Source: Lentzea aerocolonigenes | GTDB lineage: Bacteria; Actinomycetota; Actinomycetes; Mycobacteriales; Pseudonocardiaceae | Assembly (NCBI RefSeq): GCF_000974445.1 | Contig: NZ_BBOJ01000018.1 | Span: 124,001 to 188,000 of the forward strand | DNA length: 64,000 nucleotides | Direction: 5' to 3' | Shown here: positions 16,668-26,395 of the stretch, piece by piece | Layout: the number at the start of each line of letters is the position of its first letter | Numbering within the stretch: the stretch's first letter is position 1 | Made by a program: the position numbers and the translations under genes | The notes under the pieces: generated by a model | Told to the model about the DNA's origin: nothing | What the model saw: only the letters and a program-made list of their open reading frames with translations | Databases searched by the model: none

Positions 16668-17657
16668 ATGAGTCGAAGACTCTCTTTTGCGTTGGCCACG
16701 GCACTTCTGGCGACGGTCGTCGGCGCGGCTCCGGCCCACGCCGAACTGACGCTGCTCGACCTCGGCGGACTGCCGTCCTCGACGTCCAACTGGGTCGGGT
16801 CGATCAACAACTCCGACATCGCGGTGGGAACCTCCTACACCGACCGCAGCCACGACCGCGCGGTCAAGTACGACGGCAAGGGCGGGTCGTCCGAACTCGT
16901 CGGACCGGCCGGCGCCAGCACCACGGTGAACGCGGTCAACAACCGCGGCGCCGCGGCGGGCACCACCAGCGGCGACGGCATCGGCACCAGGGCCATCCGG
17001 TTCAACCCGGACGGGACGTACCAGCTGCTGATCACGCCCGCCGGTTACTACTCCTCTCTCGGGTTGGCGATCGACGACTCCGGCACGGTCTACGGCATCG
17101 CCATGCGCGAGAACAACCAGCAGATCCCGGTGCGCTGGCGGCCGAACGGCGTGCTCACCGCGATGAAGCTGCCGCAGGGCGCCACCTGGGCGTACGTGTC
17201 GAGCGCCTCGGCGAACGGGTACGTCGCGGGCTACGTCTCCGGTCCTGGTGTCGCGTTCCTGGCGGTGCGGTGGAACCCCGACGGCACGGTGACCACGCTC
17301 GCCAGGGTCACGGACGGTGCGACCAGCGCCCAGGCCGTGAACAACCGCGGCGAGGTGGTCGGCAACGCCAACGGCAGCAACAACGAGGGCACCTACGGCG
17401 CGCGGTGGACGGCCGACGGATCGGTGATCATGCTGGCCCGCGACGTCTATCCGAAGAGCGTCAACGACAGCGGCGTGATCGTCGGCTTCAAGTACCTCGA
17501 TGGCAAGAATCGCCCGTACCGCTGGACCTACACCGGTGACGAGCTCGACCTCGGCCTGCCGGACGGCGTCAGCGAGGGCGTCGCGCGGGACGTCAACAGC
17601 GACGGCGTGATCGTGGGCACCGCGGGGTCGGTCGCGGTGAAGTGGACGACGTTCTAG
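16668..17657 (+). CDS. Secreted HAF-repeat protein
   Basis: 329 residues from an ATG at 16668 with GGGGGAAG upstream. A signal peptide ends PAHA near residue 25. The mature part consists of repeated units of the form AxNxxGxVVG (SINNSDIAVG, AVNNRGAAAG, AVNNRGEVVG, SVNDSGVIVG, DVNSDGVIVG), alternating with RWNPDG segments; this is the extracellular HAF repeat, probably a beta-propeller. Function unknown. A TAGGGT -10-like box lies at 16626-16631. The end overlaps the convergent hypothetical gene by 4 bases. Confidence 0.85.
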   Translation: MSRRLSFALATALLATVVGAAPAHAELTLLDLGGLPSSTSNWVGSINNSDIAVGTSYTDRSHDRAVKYDGKGGSSELVGPAGASTTVNAVNNRGAAAGTTSGDGIGTRAIRFNPDGTYQLLITPAGYYSSLGLAIDDSGTVYGIAMRENNQQIPVRWRPNGVLTAMKLPQGATWAYVSSASANGYVAGYVSGPGVAFLAVRWNPDGTVTTLARVTDGATSAQAVNNRGEVVGNANGSNNEGTYGARWTADGSVIMLARDVYPKSVNDSGVIVGFKYLDGKNRPYRWTYTGDELDLGLPDGVSEGVARDVNSDGVIVGTAGSVAVKWTTF

Positions 17658-18043
17658 GTCGTCACGAGGTCCACGCCGGTGCACAGGCGCGGTGACCAGT
17701 CGTCGCCGAAGAGGATCAGGCCGCGCACCAACGTATCCTCGCCCGCCGGTGGCAGGTCGGGCAGCGTGACGTCGCGCTCCGCGAACACCTCCGCGGTGGC
17801 GGAGCGGAAGCGCGCGTAGTCCGCGTCGGCATCTTCGCCGTTCAGCAGCACCAGTTTCACCGCGGCGGGCGGGCAGGGATCGTCCGGGTGCGGGCGCAGG
17901 TACACCGCACACGGCTCTCGTCGCAGGTCCTCCGGAATCTTGGGCGCACGGAGGACCTGCATCATCCGGTAGCCGTCGTCGCGGGCCTGCTTCAGCAGCA
18001 GGAACACCGTCGTCAATCCGGTCGATAGATCGTGCGGGTGCAT
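17654..18043 (-). CDS. Hypothetical protein
   Basis: 129 residues from an ATG at 18043. It is soluble, acidic and proline-rich, with three Cys and no clear motif. It contains a KLVLLNGEDADADYARFRSAT stretch (charged helix) and ends GDDWSPRLCTGVDLV. I do not recognise the family. It lies just upstream of nothing on its own strand except the LAL regulator gene, which starts further right and ends 18 bases before this gene begins; the two could be cotranscribed from the regulator's promoter. Confidence 0.6.
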   Translation of the reverse strand: MHPHDLSTGLTTVFLLLKQARDDGYRMMQVLRAPKIPEDLRREPCAVYLRPHPDDPCPPAAVKLVLLNGEDADADYARFRSATAEVFAERDVTLPDLPPAGEDTLVRGLILFGDDWSPRLCTGVDLVTT

Positions 18044-18061
18044 AGGACTACCGAATGGCGA

Positions 18062-20719
18062 TCAGAACGTGGCGTCCCTCAGCTGCCTGCGCGAAGTCAC
18101 GCCGAGCTTGCCGAACACCTTGCGCAGATGCCATTCCACGGTCCGTGGACTGATGAACAGCCGCGTGCCGATCTCCGGGTTCGAGTACCCCTCACGGGCG
18201 AGCCGCGCGATCTGGTACTCCTGCGCGGTCAGCTCGTCGGTGGGCTCGGCCGTGCGTTTGCGGGCCGTCTCACCGGTGGCCTGCAACTCACGCCACGCGC
18301 GGTCCGCGAACGCCGTCATTCCTGCGGCCGCAAGCATTTCGTGCGCCGTGCGGAGGTGCTCGCGGGCCTCGACGCGCTGGCCTTCGCGGCGCAGCCACTC
18401 GCCGAACAGCAGGTGCGTGCGGGCCAGTTCGCCTTTCAACGCCGTGCGGGACAGGAACGAGATCGACTCGCCGAAGCCCGCCGAGTCGCCGTTCAACGCG
18501 CGCAGGCGGGCCTTGAGTCCCGACGACCAGTCGGTGTCGACCCAACTCGCCGCACGTTCACCAGCCTCGGCCACCAGGGCGGTGTCGCCGGTGCGGGACG
18601 CGGCCTCCGCCAGTTCCGTGACGATCATGCCGCTGTAGACCAGGGAGCCGGACTCGAGCACCCTCAGCGCGGCGTCACGGGCGAGGTCGTGGCGGCCCAG
18701 TCCGTTGTGGAGGATCGCGGCGGTCCAGTCGGCGATCACGGCCAGCCGTCCCTGACCGGCCTCCTGCGCCTCACGGGCGGCTTGTGACGCGAGATCCTCA
18801 CCGCGGTAGGCGGCCTGGAGCAGCACGGCGTACCCGATCGCCGGCGTGCCGGTGACCTCGGAGATCCGCCGGTCCTCCTCGATCAGGGCCTGCGCGGCCG
18901 CGGGCTCCCCGGCGAGGAGTTCGTTGTCCGCCAGGAAGTTCAGCGCGAACTGGAGCTGCACGAGCGCGCCGGCGTCCCGGGACAGGCGGACCTGGAGCTG
19001 GGCGAACTCGCGCCGCGTGGCGAAGTCCCACAGCTCGCTCGCGATGATGCCGCCCGCCCTGTTGCCGAAGAGCCACGGCAGACGGCTCACGTCTTCCGCA
19101 CCCACCTTCAACGCGCGCACCTCGTCCAACGCGCGCGCCATGTGCGGCACGGCGGCCGCGTAGCCCGCTGTGATGCGCGTGGTCAGCGCCGCCAGGACCA
19201 GGTCGATCGCGCACGGCGGGGTGCGCGGCGGGGGAGCGGTGCGGGCGGCGTCGGCCAGCGGCGCACCGGCCCAGATCGCGGCGGAGAGGGCTTCGAGGTG
19301 CGTCTCGCGGGCCAGGTCGGCGTCGAACGGGGCCAGCCGGCGAGCCGCGCTGAACAGCAGCGGTGCGGCGTCGGCGACCCGGCGCTGGTCGAACGCGATG
19401 TGCCCGCGCAGGTGCTCGACCTCGGCGCTGCGGCGCTCGTCGGGCGGACCGGCCTCGACGGCGCTCAACAGCCGCAACGACGCGTCCAACGCTCCCGCCT
19501 CGCGCTTGGCCCGTGCCGCCGCCAGCTCACGCGACGCACGGCGTCCCGGTTCCGGCGTCAGCACCGCCGCCTGTTCGAGGAACGCGGCCGCGGCGAGCAG
19601 ACCACCCCTGGCCTGCGCGCGTGACGCCGTGTTCTCCAGGTCGGCGGCGACCTCCTCGTCCGGCGAGGCGGTGCCCTGGGCGCGGTGCCAGGCCCGGCGG
19701 TCCGGGTCGATCTCCGGGTCCGTCACGTCCGCCAGCGCCCGGTGCACGCGCAGCCGGTCCACAGCGGACGCCGAGCGGTACACGGCCGAGCGCACCAGCG
19801 GGTGCCGGAACTGGACCCGCGCCCCGAACTCGATCAGCCCGGTGCCCAGTGCCGCGGCGGCGGGATCAGCACCCAGCCCGAGTAGCCCGGCCGCGCGCCA
19901 CAGCAGGGTGGCGTCACCGAGCGGTTCGGCGGCGGCGGTCAGCATCAGCAGCCGGGTGTCGGCGGGCAGCGGTTCGATCTGGCGGACGAAGCTCTGCTCG
20001 ATCCTGCTGGTCAGCGGGCCCGCGTCCAGCCCGTCGGCCACCTCGCGCGGCAGTTCCAGCAACGCCAGCGGGTTGCCGCGGGCCTCGGCGACGATCCGGT
20101 CGCGCACCCGCCCGTCCACCGGCCCCTTGATCACCGACTCGAGCAACGCGTGGGCGTCGGCGTCGTCGAGACCCCGGACGAACAGCTCGGGCAGCCCGTC
20201 GAGGTAGTCGTTGCCCTCGCGCAGGACGAAGACCAGCGCGATCCGTTCGGCGAGCAACCTGCGGGCGACGAACCCGAGCACGGCGGACGACATCGAGTCG
20301 AGCCACTGCGCGTCGTCGACCAGACACACCAGCGGCTGCTCGTCGGCGACCTCGGCGAGCAGCGTCAGCACCGCCAGACCCACCATGAACCGCGTCGGCC
20401 GAGGCCCGGACGCCATCCCGAACGCGGTGCCGAGGGCCTCGCGCTGGGGTGCGGGCAACCGGTCCAGCCGGTCGAGGAACGGCACGCACAGCTGGTGCAG
20501 GCCCGCGTACGGGAACGCGCTCTCGGACTCCACGCCCGCGGCGCGCGCGACCCGGAACCCCGAGGCTCGCGACGACACGTGGTCGAGCAGCGCGGTCTTG
20601 CCGATGCCTGCCTCACCGCGCAGGACCAGCACCTGGCCGTTGCCCGCCTTCGCCTGCGTGAGCAGCTTGTCGAGCGTCTCGCCCTCAGTGCGTCTGCCGA
20701 GCAGACCGTCGTCCGACAC
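18062..20719 (-). CDS. LAL-type LuxR family transcriptional regulator (AAA ATPase)
   Basis: 885 residues from the GTG at 20719; an ATG at 20791 would add 24 residues without family character. Walker A (GEAGIGKT) is at residues 35-42 and Walker B-like LVCLVDDAQWLD near 130. A long helical TPR-like middle follows, and a LuxR helix-turn-helix fills the last 60 residues (LTAQEYQIARLAREG, SPRTVEWHLRKVFGKLG). LAL proteins are large ATP-dependent activators, often of catabolic or antibiotic genes. It is divergent from the two VOC genes, which are possible targets. Confidence 0.9.
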   Translation of the reverse strand: MSDDGLLGRRTEGETLDKLLTQAKAGNGQVLVLRGEAGIGKTALLDHVSSRASGFRVARAAGVESESAFPYAGLHQLCVPFLDRLDRLPAPQREALGTAFGMASGPRPTRFMVGLAVLTLLAEVADEQPLVCLVDDAQWLDSMSSAVLGFVARRLLAERIALVFVLREGNDYLDGLPELFVRGLDDADAHALLESVIKGPVDGRVRDRIVAEARGNPLALLELPREVADGLDAGPLTSRIEQSFVRQIEPLPADTRLLMLTAAAEPLGDATLLWRAAGLLGLGADPAAAALGTGLIEFGARVQFRHPLVRSAVYRSASAVDRLRVHRALADVTDPEIDPDRRAWHRAQGTASPDEEVAADLENTASRAQARGGLLAAAAFLEQAAVLTPEPGRRASRELAAARAKREAGALDASLRLLSAVEAGPPDERRSAEVEHLRGHIAFDQRRVADAAPLLFSAARRLAPFDADLARETHLEALSAAIWAGAPLADAARTAPPPRTPPCAIDLVLAALTTRITAGYAAAVPHMARALDEVRALKVGAEDVSRLPWLFGNRAGGIIASELWDFATRREFAQLQVRLSRDAGALVQLQFALNFLADNELLAGEPAAAQALIEEDRRISEVTGTPAIGYAVLLQAAYRGEDLASQAAREAQEAGQGRLAVIADWTAAILHNGLGRHDLARDAALRVLESGSLVYSGMIVTELAEAASRTGDTALVAEAGERAASWVDTDWSSGLKARLRALNGDSAGFGESISFLSRTALKGELARTHLLFGEWLRREGQRVEAREHLRTAHEMLAAAGMTAFADRAWRELQATGETARKRTAEPTDELTAQEYQIARLAREGYSNPEIGTRLFISPRTVEWHLRKVFGKLGVTSRRQLRDATF

Positions 20720-20826
20720 GGGCCCGAGCCTACGTGGCCAGTGGGTGACCAGGGTGTTCCACGGGTTCGAAGGACCCCCTGGCAGGACCACTGTTGCGGT
20801 ACACGAACCGAAGGAGTTGAACCCCG

Positions 20827-21273
20827 ATGGACTACAGGTTCGAGGTGGCCGTCATCCCGGTGAGCGACATCGACCGGGCGATCCACTTCTACCAGGCGCT
20901 GGGCTGGCGCTTCGACGCCGAGTTCGCCGACGACGAGGGCTACCGCCTCGTGCAGTTCACCCCGCCGGGCTCGCCCGCGTCGATCATCTTCGGCAGCGGC
21001 GTGACGGACGCGGAGCCGGGCAGCACGGAGGGTCTGCACCTGATCGTCTCCGACGTCGTGGCCGCTCGCGAGGACCTGGTCAGCCGCGGCGTCGAGGTCA
21101 GCGAGGTGTTCCACGACAAGACCGGCGTCTTCCACCACGCGGGCACCACCGCGCGGGTCTCGGGCACCGACCCCCAACGCACCAGCTACGGCTCGTACGC
21201 CTCGTTCAGCGACCCCGACGGCAACGGCTGGGTCCTCCAGGAGGTCACGACGCGCCTCCCGGGGCGTGTGTGA
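20827..21273 (+). CDS. VOC family protein (glyoxalase-like), copy 1
   Basis: 148 residues from an ATG at 20827 with AAGGAG upstream. Two beta-alpha-beta-beta-beta units: VAVIPVSDIDRAIHFYQALGW at the N-terminus and a second half ending DPDGNGWVLQEV, which supplies the usual C-terminal metal-ligand Glu. It is closely similar to the next gene, so a local duplication. Likely detoxification or small-molecule binding; substrate unknown. It is divergent from the LAL regulator with a 107-base shared region. Confidence 0.88.
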   Translation: MDYRFEVAVIPVSDIDRAIHFYQALGWRFDAEFADDEGYRLVQFTPPGSPASIIFGSGVTDAEPGSTEGLHLIVSDVVAAREDLVSRGVEVSEVFHDKTGVFHHAGTTARVSGTDPQRTSYGSYASFSDPDGNGWVLQEVTTRLPGRV

Positions 21274-21293
21274 TGAACCTCGCGGAGATCGAC

Positions 21294-21866
21294 ATGAAGC
21301 TCGAAGTCACCGTCATTCCCGTCACGGACGTGGAGCGCGCCAAGGAGTTCTACCGCCGCCTCGGCTGGCGCCTGGACGTCACCCCGCCGTGGGTCGTGCA
21401 GTTCACCCCGCACGGTTCCAGCACGTCCATCCACTTCGGTGAGGGCGTCACGACCGCGGAACCCGGTTCAGCACGGCACTTCCTGATCGTCTCCGACGTC
21501 GTCGAGACGCACGAGGTGCTCCTGGCCGCCGGCATCGAGGTCGGACCGCTCTACCACGGCGGCCCCGACGGTCCGGTCGAAGGCCCCGACCCCGAACGCC
21601 GCAGCTACTTCACCCGCGCCGAGTTCGCCGACCCGGACGGCAACACGTGGATCCTGCAGGAGGTCACGACCCGCCTGCCCGGCCGCGTCGACGCCGACGA
21701 CACGTCCTACGCGTCGATCTCCGACCTGGCCTCGGCGTTGCGCAGGGCCGCGCTGGCCCACGGCGAGCACGAGAAGCGCAACGGCGGCGAGTACGACGAG
21801 AACTGGCCCGACTGGTACGCCGAGTACCTCGTGAAGGAGCAGACGGGCGAGCAGCTGCCCCTGTGA
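21294..21866 (+). CDS. VOC family protein with C-terminal extension, copy 2
   Basis: 190 residues from the ATG at 21294, preferred because GGAG precedes it and the start then aligns with copy 1 (MKLEVTVIPV against FEVAVIPV). An ATG at 21273, overlapping the stop of copy 1, would add seven residues. The VOC fold covers about residues 1-130 (second-half signature DPDGNTWILQEV). A helical tail then continues, with SDLASALRRAALAHGEHEK and NWPDWYAEYL, which copy 1 lacks. The pair is probably cotranscribed. Confidence 0.85.
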   Translation: MKLEVTVIPVTDVERAKEFYRRLGWRLDVTPPWVVQFTPHGSSTSIHFGEGVTTAEPGSARHFLIVSDVVETHEVLLAAGIEVGPLYHGGPDGPVEGPDPERRSYFTRAEFADPDGNTWILQEVTTRLPGRVDADDTSYASISDLASALRRAALAHGEHEKRNGGEYDENWPDWYAEYLVKEQTGEQLPL

Positions 21867-21971
21867 CGGTCCGGCACGTCGAGTCCGAGCCCGCGCGGGC
21901 GAAGGTCGTCGTCACGGCGTGAGTGGAAAATCCCTGGCTTTTCGCCGCCGGGTGCGGCAACGATCCCGCCC

Positions 21972-23441
21972 ATGGTCGAAGTGCGGGTCACCGCTGGAAC
22001 TGTTCGGGGCACTGTGGAAGCGGGCGTGGCGGTCTTCCGCGGCATCCCGTTCGCCGCACCACCGGTCGGCACGCTGAGGTTCGGGGCGCCTCAACCCGTT
22101 GCGGCGTGGGAAGGCGTGCGGGAGGCGGTGGCGTTCGGCCCGCCGCCACCGCAGGCCGGGTTCTTCGGCATGGACGGCATGGGCGTCGCCGGTGACGACT
22201 GGCTGACTGTGAACGTCTGGTCGTCCGACGTGTCCGGCGACCTGCCGGTCATGGTGTGGATCCAGGGCGGCGGCTACACGGTCGGCATGTCCGGCCTGCT
22301 CGAGTACGACGGCACACGGCTGGCGCGCGACGGCGTCGTCGTGGTGACGTTCAACTACCGCGTCGGCATCGAGGGGTTCGCCGCGATCGAGGGCGCGCCC
22401 GCCAACCGCGGCCTGCTCGACCAGGTGGCGGCACTGGAATGGGTGCGCGACAACATCCGCGCGTTCGGCGGCGACCCGGCGCGCGTGACGATGTTCGGCC
22501 AGTCCGCGGGTGGCGGCTCCGTGGCCGCGTTGCTGGCCATGCCGCGCGCTTTCGGGTTGTTCCACCGCGCGATCGCGAGCAGCGTGCCCGGCCCGTTCTT
22601 CACGCCGGAGCTGGCCGCCGACATCGCCGGGGTGTGCGCCGCCGAACTCGGCCTGCGCCCCACGGTCGCCGATCTGTCCACTGTGGATCCAACGGTGCTG
22701 CCGATCGCCGGCGACGAGGTGATGGCCAAGATCGGCCAGTTCGCCGGGCGCTGGGGTCAGGCCGCGCACAAGCAGATCCCGTTCGCCCCGGTCGTCGACG
22801 GGGACGTGCTCCCGGTGACGCCCTGGCAGGCGTTGGCCGACGGAGCGGCGCGGGACGTCGAGCTGATCGTCGGCCACACGCGTCACGAGCAACGGCTGTT
22901 GTCCGTGCTGGAGGGCCTGGTGGGCAGCGTGACGCCGGAGCAGGCGTCGGCGGCGCTGGAGGTGTTCGCGCCCGGTCTCACGTACCCGTCCGCGGAACCC
23001 GAAGAGCTGTTCGAGCTGGTCTGCTCCGACTGGCTGTTCCGGATGCCGTCCCTGCACCTCGCGGAAGCCCAGGTGGCGGCGGGCGGCCGTGCGTTCGTCT
23101 ACGTCGTCGCGTGGGAACCGACTCCCGTGTTCCGCGCGTGCCACGGGCTCGACGTGCCGCTGGTGTTCGGCAACCTCGACCGGGGCCAGGCGGCGGCGGT
23201 GCTCGGCGAGGTGACCGCCGACACCGAGGAGGTTTCCGCGCTGATGCGCAGCGCGTGGACCGGGTTCGCGCGCGGTGGCGACCCCGGATGGCCCGCCTAC
23301 GACACCGATTCGCGACTCACCCGAGTCTTCGACGTGCCGCCGGCCGTCGTCGCGTACCCGGAGGAGACGTCACGGCGGATCTGGGCGGGGCACCGCTTCG
23401 AGCCGCTGCCGCTGATCGGAGGAATACCTGCCGCCGGGTGA
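21972..23441 (+). CDS. Type B carboxylesterase (para-nitrobenzyl-esterase-like)
   Basis: 489 residues. The nucleophile motif FGQSAGGGSV (GxSxG) and the oxyanion region IQGGGYTVG identify the carboxylesterase/lipase type B family of the alpha/beta-hydrolase fold. FRGIPFAAPPVG near the N-terminus is also diagnostic. There is no signal peptide, so it is likely cytoplasmic. It hydrolyses small esters; natural substrate unknown. The ATG at 21972 lacks a clear ribosome-binding site. A TPR-protein gene follows 28 bases downstream. Confidence 0.9.
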   Translation: MVEVRVTAGTVRGTVEAGVAVFRGIPFAAPPVGTLRFGAPQPVAAWEGVREAVAFGPPPPQAGFFGMDGMGVAGDDWLTVNVWSSDVSGDLPVMVWIQGGGYTVGMSGLLEYDGTRLARDGVVVVTFNYRVGIEGFAAIEGAPANRGLLDQVAALEWVRDNIRAFGGDPARVTMFGQSAGGGSVAALLAMPRAFGLFHRAIASSVPGPFFTPELAADIAGVCAAELGLRPTVADLSTVDPTVLPIAGDEVMAKIGQFAGRWGQAAHKQIPFAPVVDGDVLPVTPWQALADGAARDVELIVGHTRHEQRLLSVLEGLVGSVTPEQASAALEVFAPGLTYPSAEPEELFELVCSDWLFRMPSLHLAEAQVAAGGRAFVYVVAWEPTPVFRACHGLDVPLVFGNLDRGQAAAVLGEVTADTEEVSALMRSAWTGFARGGDPGWPAYDTDSRLTRVFDVPPAVVAYPEETSRRIWAGHRFEPLPLIGGIPAAG

Positions 23442-23469
23442 CGTTGTACGCCTGCGGAAGGGAGGTTCG

Positions 23470-23886
23470 ATGAGCGACAACTTCAACGACTACCAGCCGA
23501 ACGGGGAGGTGGCGGCGGACCGCTGGGTCACCGCGACACGCCTGTTCGAGACGGTTCGCGTGGAGAGCGCAGCCGACAAGTGGGAACGCGCACAGCTGCT
23601 GTTCGAGGTCAGGGACTACGCCAAGGCCGCGCAGCTGCTGGCTGAGGTCGCGGAGGAAGTGCCGTTCCAGACGGACCTCCGGCTGCTGCTGGCACGCGCC
23701 TACTACCACTCAGCCCAGCTGGGCAAGGCCGAGGCGCAGCTCCGCGTGATCGTGGAGCGCGACCCGGTCGAGCACTACGCCCACCTGCTGCTCGGCCGCA
23801 CGCTGGAGCGGCAGGGCAGGCCTGATGAGGCCGCGCCGTGGCTTCGGCTCGCGGCGGCGTTCGGCGGCGAACTCGCAGAGGTTTAG
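23470..23886 (+). CDS. Small tetratricopeptide-repeat protein
   Basis: 138 residues from an ATG at 23470 with GGGAGG upstream. About three TPR-type helical pairs are visible: ERAQLLFEVRDYAKAAQLL, DLRLLLARAYYHSAQLGKAE and YAHLLLGRTLERQGRPDEAA. It is probably a cytoplasmic protein-interaction scaffold. Similar small TPR proteins are widespread in actinomycetes with no fixed function. The end overlaps the convergent epoxide hydrolase-SDR gene by four bases. Confidence 0.82.
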   Translation: MSDNFNDYQPNGEVAADRWVTATRLFETVRVESAADKWERAQLLFEVRDYAKAAQLLAEVAEEVPFQTDLRLLLARAYYHSAQLGKAEAQLRVIVERDPVEHYAHLLLGRTLERQGRPDEAAPWLRLAAAFGGELAEV

Positions 23887-25502
23887 CCGACGTCCAGCTT
23901 GGCGAACTGGCGCAGCAGGCCCGGCGCGACCCGGCTCGCCAGCCGTGCCGCCTTCGCCTCGACCGTCACCGGCACCACCGGGCGGTTGCGGCGGACGGCG
24001 CGCACGATCTCGGCGGCCACGCCCTCGGGGCCGAAGCCGCGCCGGGCGTACAGGCGGGACGCGCGGTCCTGCTTGCGGCGCTGTTCGTCGGCGCTGACGC
24101 CGGAGAACGTCGAGGTCGCCGTGATGTTCGTGTTCACCACGCCGGGGCAGATCGCGCTGACGCCGATGGCGTGCGGCGCGAGCTCCGCGCGCAGGCAGTC
24201 CGACAGCATGAACACCGCGGCCTTGCTGGTCGCGTACGCGGAGAGGATCTTCGACGGCAGGTAGGCCGCCGCCGAGGACAGGTTCACGATGTGGCCGCCC
24301 TCTCCGCGTTCGACCATCAGCTCGCCGAACGCCCGGCAGCCGTGCACCACGCCCCACAGGTTGACGTCCAGCACCCGCTGCCACTGCTCGGCCGACGTCG
24401 ACAGGAACGACCCCGAGTGGCCGATGCCGGCGTTGTTCACCACGACGTCCGGCACGCCGTGCTCGTCGGCGACCTGCCGCGCCCAGGCCCTGACCGCCTC
24501 CTCCGACCGCACGTCGACCTCGTAGGCGTGACCGTCGACCAGGCCGGCGGTCTCCTCGGCCGCAGCGAAGTCCACATCGGACACCACGACCCGTGCGCCT
24601 GTTTCGGCGAACGCGAGCGCGGTCGCCCTGCCGATCCCGCTGCCACCGCCGGTGACCACGACGAGCTCACGCGGGGGAGTGGAGTCCCGGACGAACTCGC
24701 TGATCATGCGGGCGAGCGGTTCCGGGTGGCTCAGCGGCGCCCAGTGTCCCGCGGCGATCCGGCGGCGGGTGAGCGCGGGCACCCAGCGTTCGAGGTCGAG
24801 CGGCCCCGTGTCGATGTAGCGGTCGCGCGTCGGCTGGATCACCTGCACCGGCACGGGCGCCAGACGCTGCCGGGGCGAGCGCATGACCTGGCGGATGTTG
24901 GCCCGGTACAACGAGATCCCGCGCACGGCGTCCCTGGTGATCGTGCTCGCCGGCCGCGCGTGGACACCTTCGAGCCGCTTCAGCACGCCTCCCCAGCGCG
25001 GGCCGAGGTAGAGCCGCCAGAACAGCGGCGCGACCACGGGCAGGTGAAACGCGCCAATGTACCAGGACCTCACGAACTGCTTGAGGTGAGCGAGCGACAG
25101 ACCCCGCCGCGACCAGTGCCCCATGTGGTCGAGACACGGCCCGGAGATCGACGTGAACGTCGCGATCCGCGCACCCGGCGTCGTCACGGCCTCCCACGAC
25201 TGGATCGAGCCCCAGTCGTGGCCGACGACGTGCACCGGCTCGTCCGGGCTGACCTCGTCGATCACCGCGAACAGGTCCCGCGCCAGGTGTTCGAGCCGAT
25301 ATCCGTCCTCAGTGGACGGTGGCGTCGACTCGCCCGCGCCGCGCACGTCGTACGTGACGACGCGGAAGTTCTTCTCCAGCAACGCGGCCACGCGATCCCA
25401 CACCGCGTGCGTGTCGGGATACCCGTGCACGAGCACCACGGTCGGCCCGGACGTGCCGCGCACCTGCACGGCGAGTTCGACTTCCCCGGAACGCACCTTC
25501 AC
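23883..25502 (-). CDS. Epoxide hydrolase-like / short-chain dehydrogenase fusion (EphD type)
   Basis: 539 residues. The N-terminal alpha/beta-hydrolase (about 1-275) has HGYP for the oxyanion hole and HDWG with Asp96 as nucleophile, the epoxide-hydrolase pattern. The C-terminal SDR (about 279-539) has TGGGSGIGRA and the S...YATSK active site. The same order occurs in mycobacterial EphD, linked to mycolate modification. The GTG at 25502 overlaps the stop of the reductase gene by four bases with GGAGGAG upstream. It is the last gene of the TetR-controlled operon. The substrate is probably a lipid or other hydrophobic epoxide (inference). Confidence 0.9.
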   Translation of the reverse strand: MKVRSGEVELAVQVRGTSGPTVVLVHGYPDTHAVWDRVAALLEKNFRVVTYDVRGAGESTPPSTEDGYRLEHLARDLFAVIDEVSPDEPVHVVGHDWGSIQSWEAVTTPGARIATFTSISGPCLDHMGHWSRRGLSLAHLKQFVRSWYIGAFHLPVVAPLFWRLYLGPRWGGVLKRLEGVHARPASTITRDAVRGISLYRANIRQVMRSPRQRLAPVPVQVIQPTRDRYIDTGPLDLERWVPALTRRRIAAGHWAPLSHPEPLARMISEFVRDSTPPRELVVVTGGGSGIGRATALAFAETGARVVVSDVDFAAAEETAGLVDGHAYEVDVRSEEAVRAWARQVADEHGVPDVVVNNAGIGHSGSFLSTSAEQWQRVLDVNLWGVVHGCRAFGELMVERGEGGHIVNLSSAAAYLPSKILSAYATSKAAVFMLSDCLRAELAPHAIGVSAICPGVVNTNITATSTFSGVSADEQRRKQDRASRLYARRGFGPEGVAAEIVRAVRRNRPVVPVTVEAKAARLASRVAPGLLRQFAKLDVG

Positions 25503-26395
25503 AGCTCCTCCAGCACGAGTCGGTCACCGGTCGGCCTGTCCACGCAGATCCGCACGCCGCCCACGTCGCACGTGCCGCAGAACCCCTGCCGGCACGAGTA
25601 GGCGACCGACGGCCGGAAGTCCCTGATCACGTCCAGCGCGGAACGGTCGGCGGGCACGTCGAGGGATACCCCGCTGCGGCGCAGTTCGACCGTGAACGGA
25701 CGCCCGCCGACGATCGGCGGCGGGCTGAACCGTTCGAAGTGCAGCCAGCGCGACGAGAACTCCGCCCGCACCTGGTCCAGCATCGACGCCGGACCGCAGC
25801 AGTAGACCGCGCCCCGGGGCTGCGCGTCGTCGAGCAGCGGCCCGCCGCGTCCGATCCTGATGTCGACCCGGCCGATCGGCAGCTCGTCGAGGAACGGCAT
25901 GGCTTTCGTCGAGCGCCCGCAGTACACGAGCCGCCAGTCGAGGCCTCGCCGCGCGGCCGCGTGCACCATCGGCAGGATCGGCGTGATCCCGATGCCGCCC
26001 GCCACGAACACCACGGGCCCGATCCCGGCGAACGGGAAAGCGTTGCGCGGCCCGCGAACCTGAATCCGGTCGCCGACCCGCAACGCCTGCACCTCGCGCG
26101 AGCCGGCGCCGACCTCGCGCACGGCGATCCGGTACGTGTCGTCGGCGGGGTCGCCGCACAACGAGTACTGCCGTCGCAGCCCGGACGGCAGGTGCAGGTC
26201 GACGTGACAACCAGGCTGCCACGCGGGCAGTGCCGTTCCGCCGAACCGGAGGCTCACCACGCCGTCCGCGACCTGCGTGCGTTCGACGACGTCGAGCCGC
26301 AAAGCGTCCCGTGCCACACCGGGACGCGCCCGGCCGCCGAACCGCGTGACGGCGGCGTCGTAGAGGTCGCCGAACCTCGTCAGGCCGCCCAGCAT
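25499..26395 (-). CDS. Ferredoxin-dependent oxidoreductase (FAD, NAD and plant-type 2Fe-2S domains)
   Basis: 298 residues. FAD-binding RQYSLCGDP near residue 90, NAD-binding VFVAGGIGITPILPM near 128-142, and a C-terminal plant-type ferredoxin domain with CRQGFCGTC plus a distal Cys. This is the phthalate-dioxygenase-reductase/VanB layout that passes NAD(P)H electrons to an oxygenase. Its start shares one base with the stop of the PF10118-type gene (TGATG). The di-iron-like protein encoded first in the operon is its natural partner. Confidence 0.92.
   Translation of the reverse strand: MLGGLTRFGDLYDAAVTRFGGRARPGVARDALRLDVVERTQVADGVVSLRFGGTALPAWQPGCHVDLHLPSGLRRQYSLCGDPADDTYRIAVREVGAGSREVQALRVGDRIQVRGPRNAFPFAGIGPVVFVAGGIGITPILPMVHAAARRGLDWRLVYCGRSTKAMPFLDELPIGRVDIRIGRGGPLLDDAQPRGAVYCCGPASMLDQVRAEFSSRWLHFERFSPPPIVGGRPFTVELRRSGVSLDVPADRSALDVIRDFRPSVAYSCRQGFCGTCDVGGVRICVDRPTGDRLVLEEL

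Noticed and set aside
21273..21866. ATG at 21273 as start of the second VOC gene
   Set aside because: It is possible through coupling, but the ATG at 21294 has the better ribosome-binding site and aligns with the paralogue, so it was kept as second choice.
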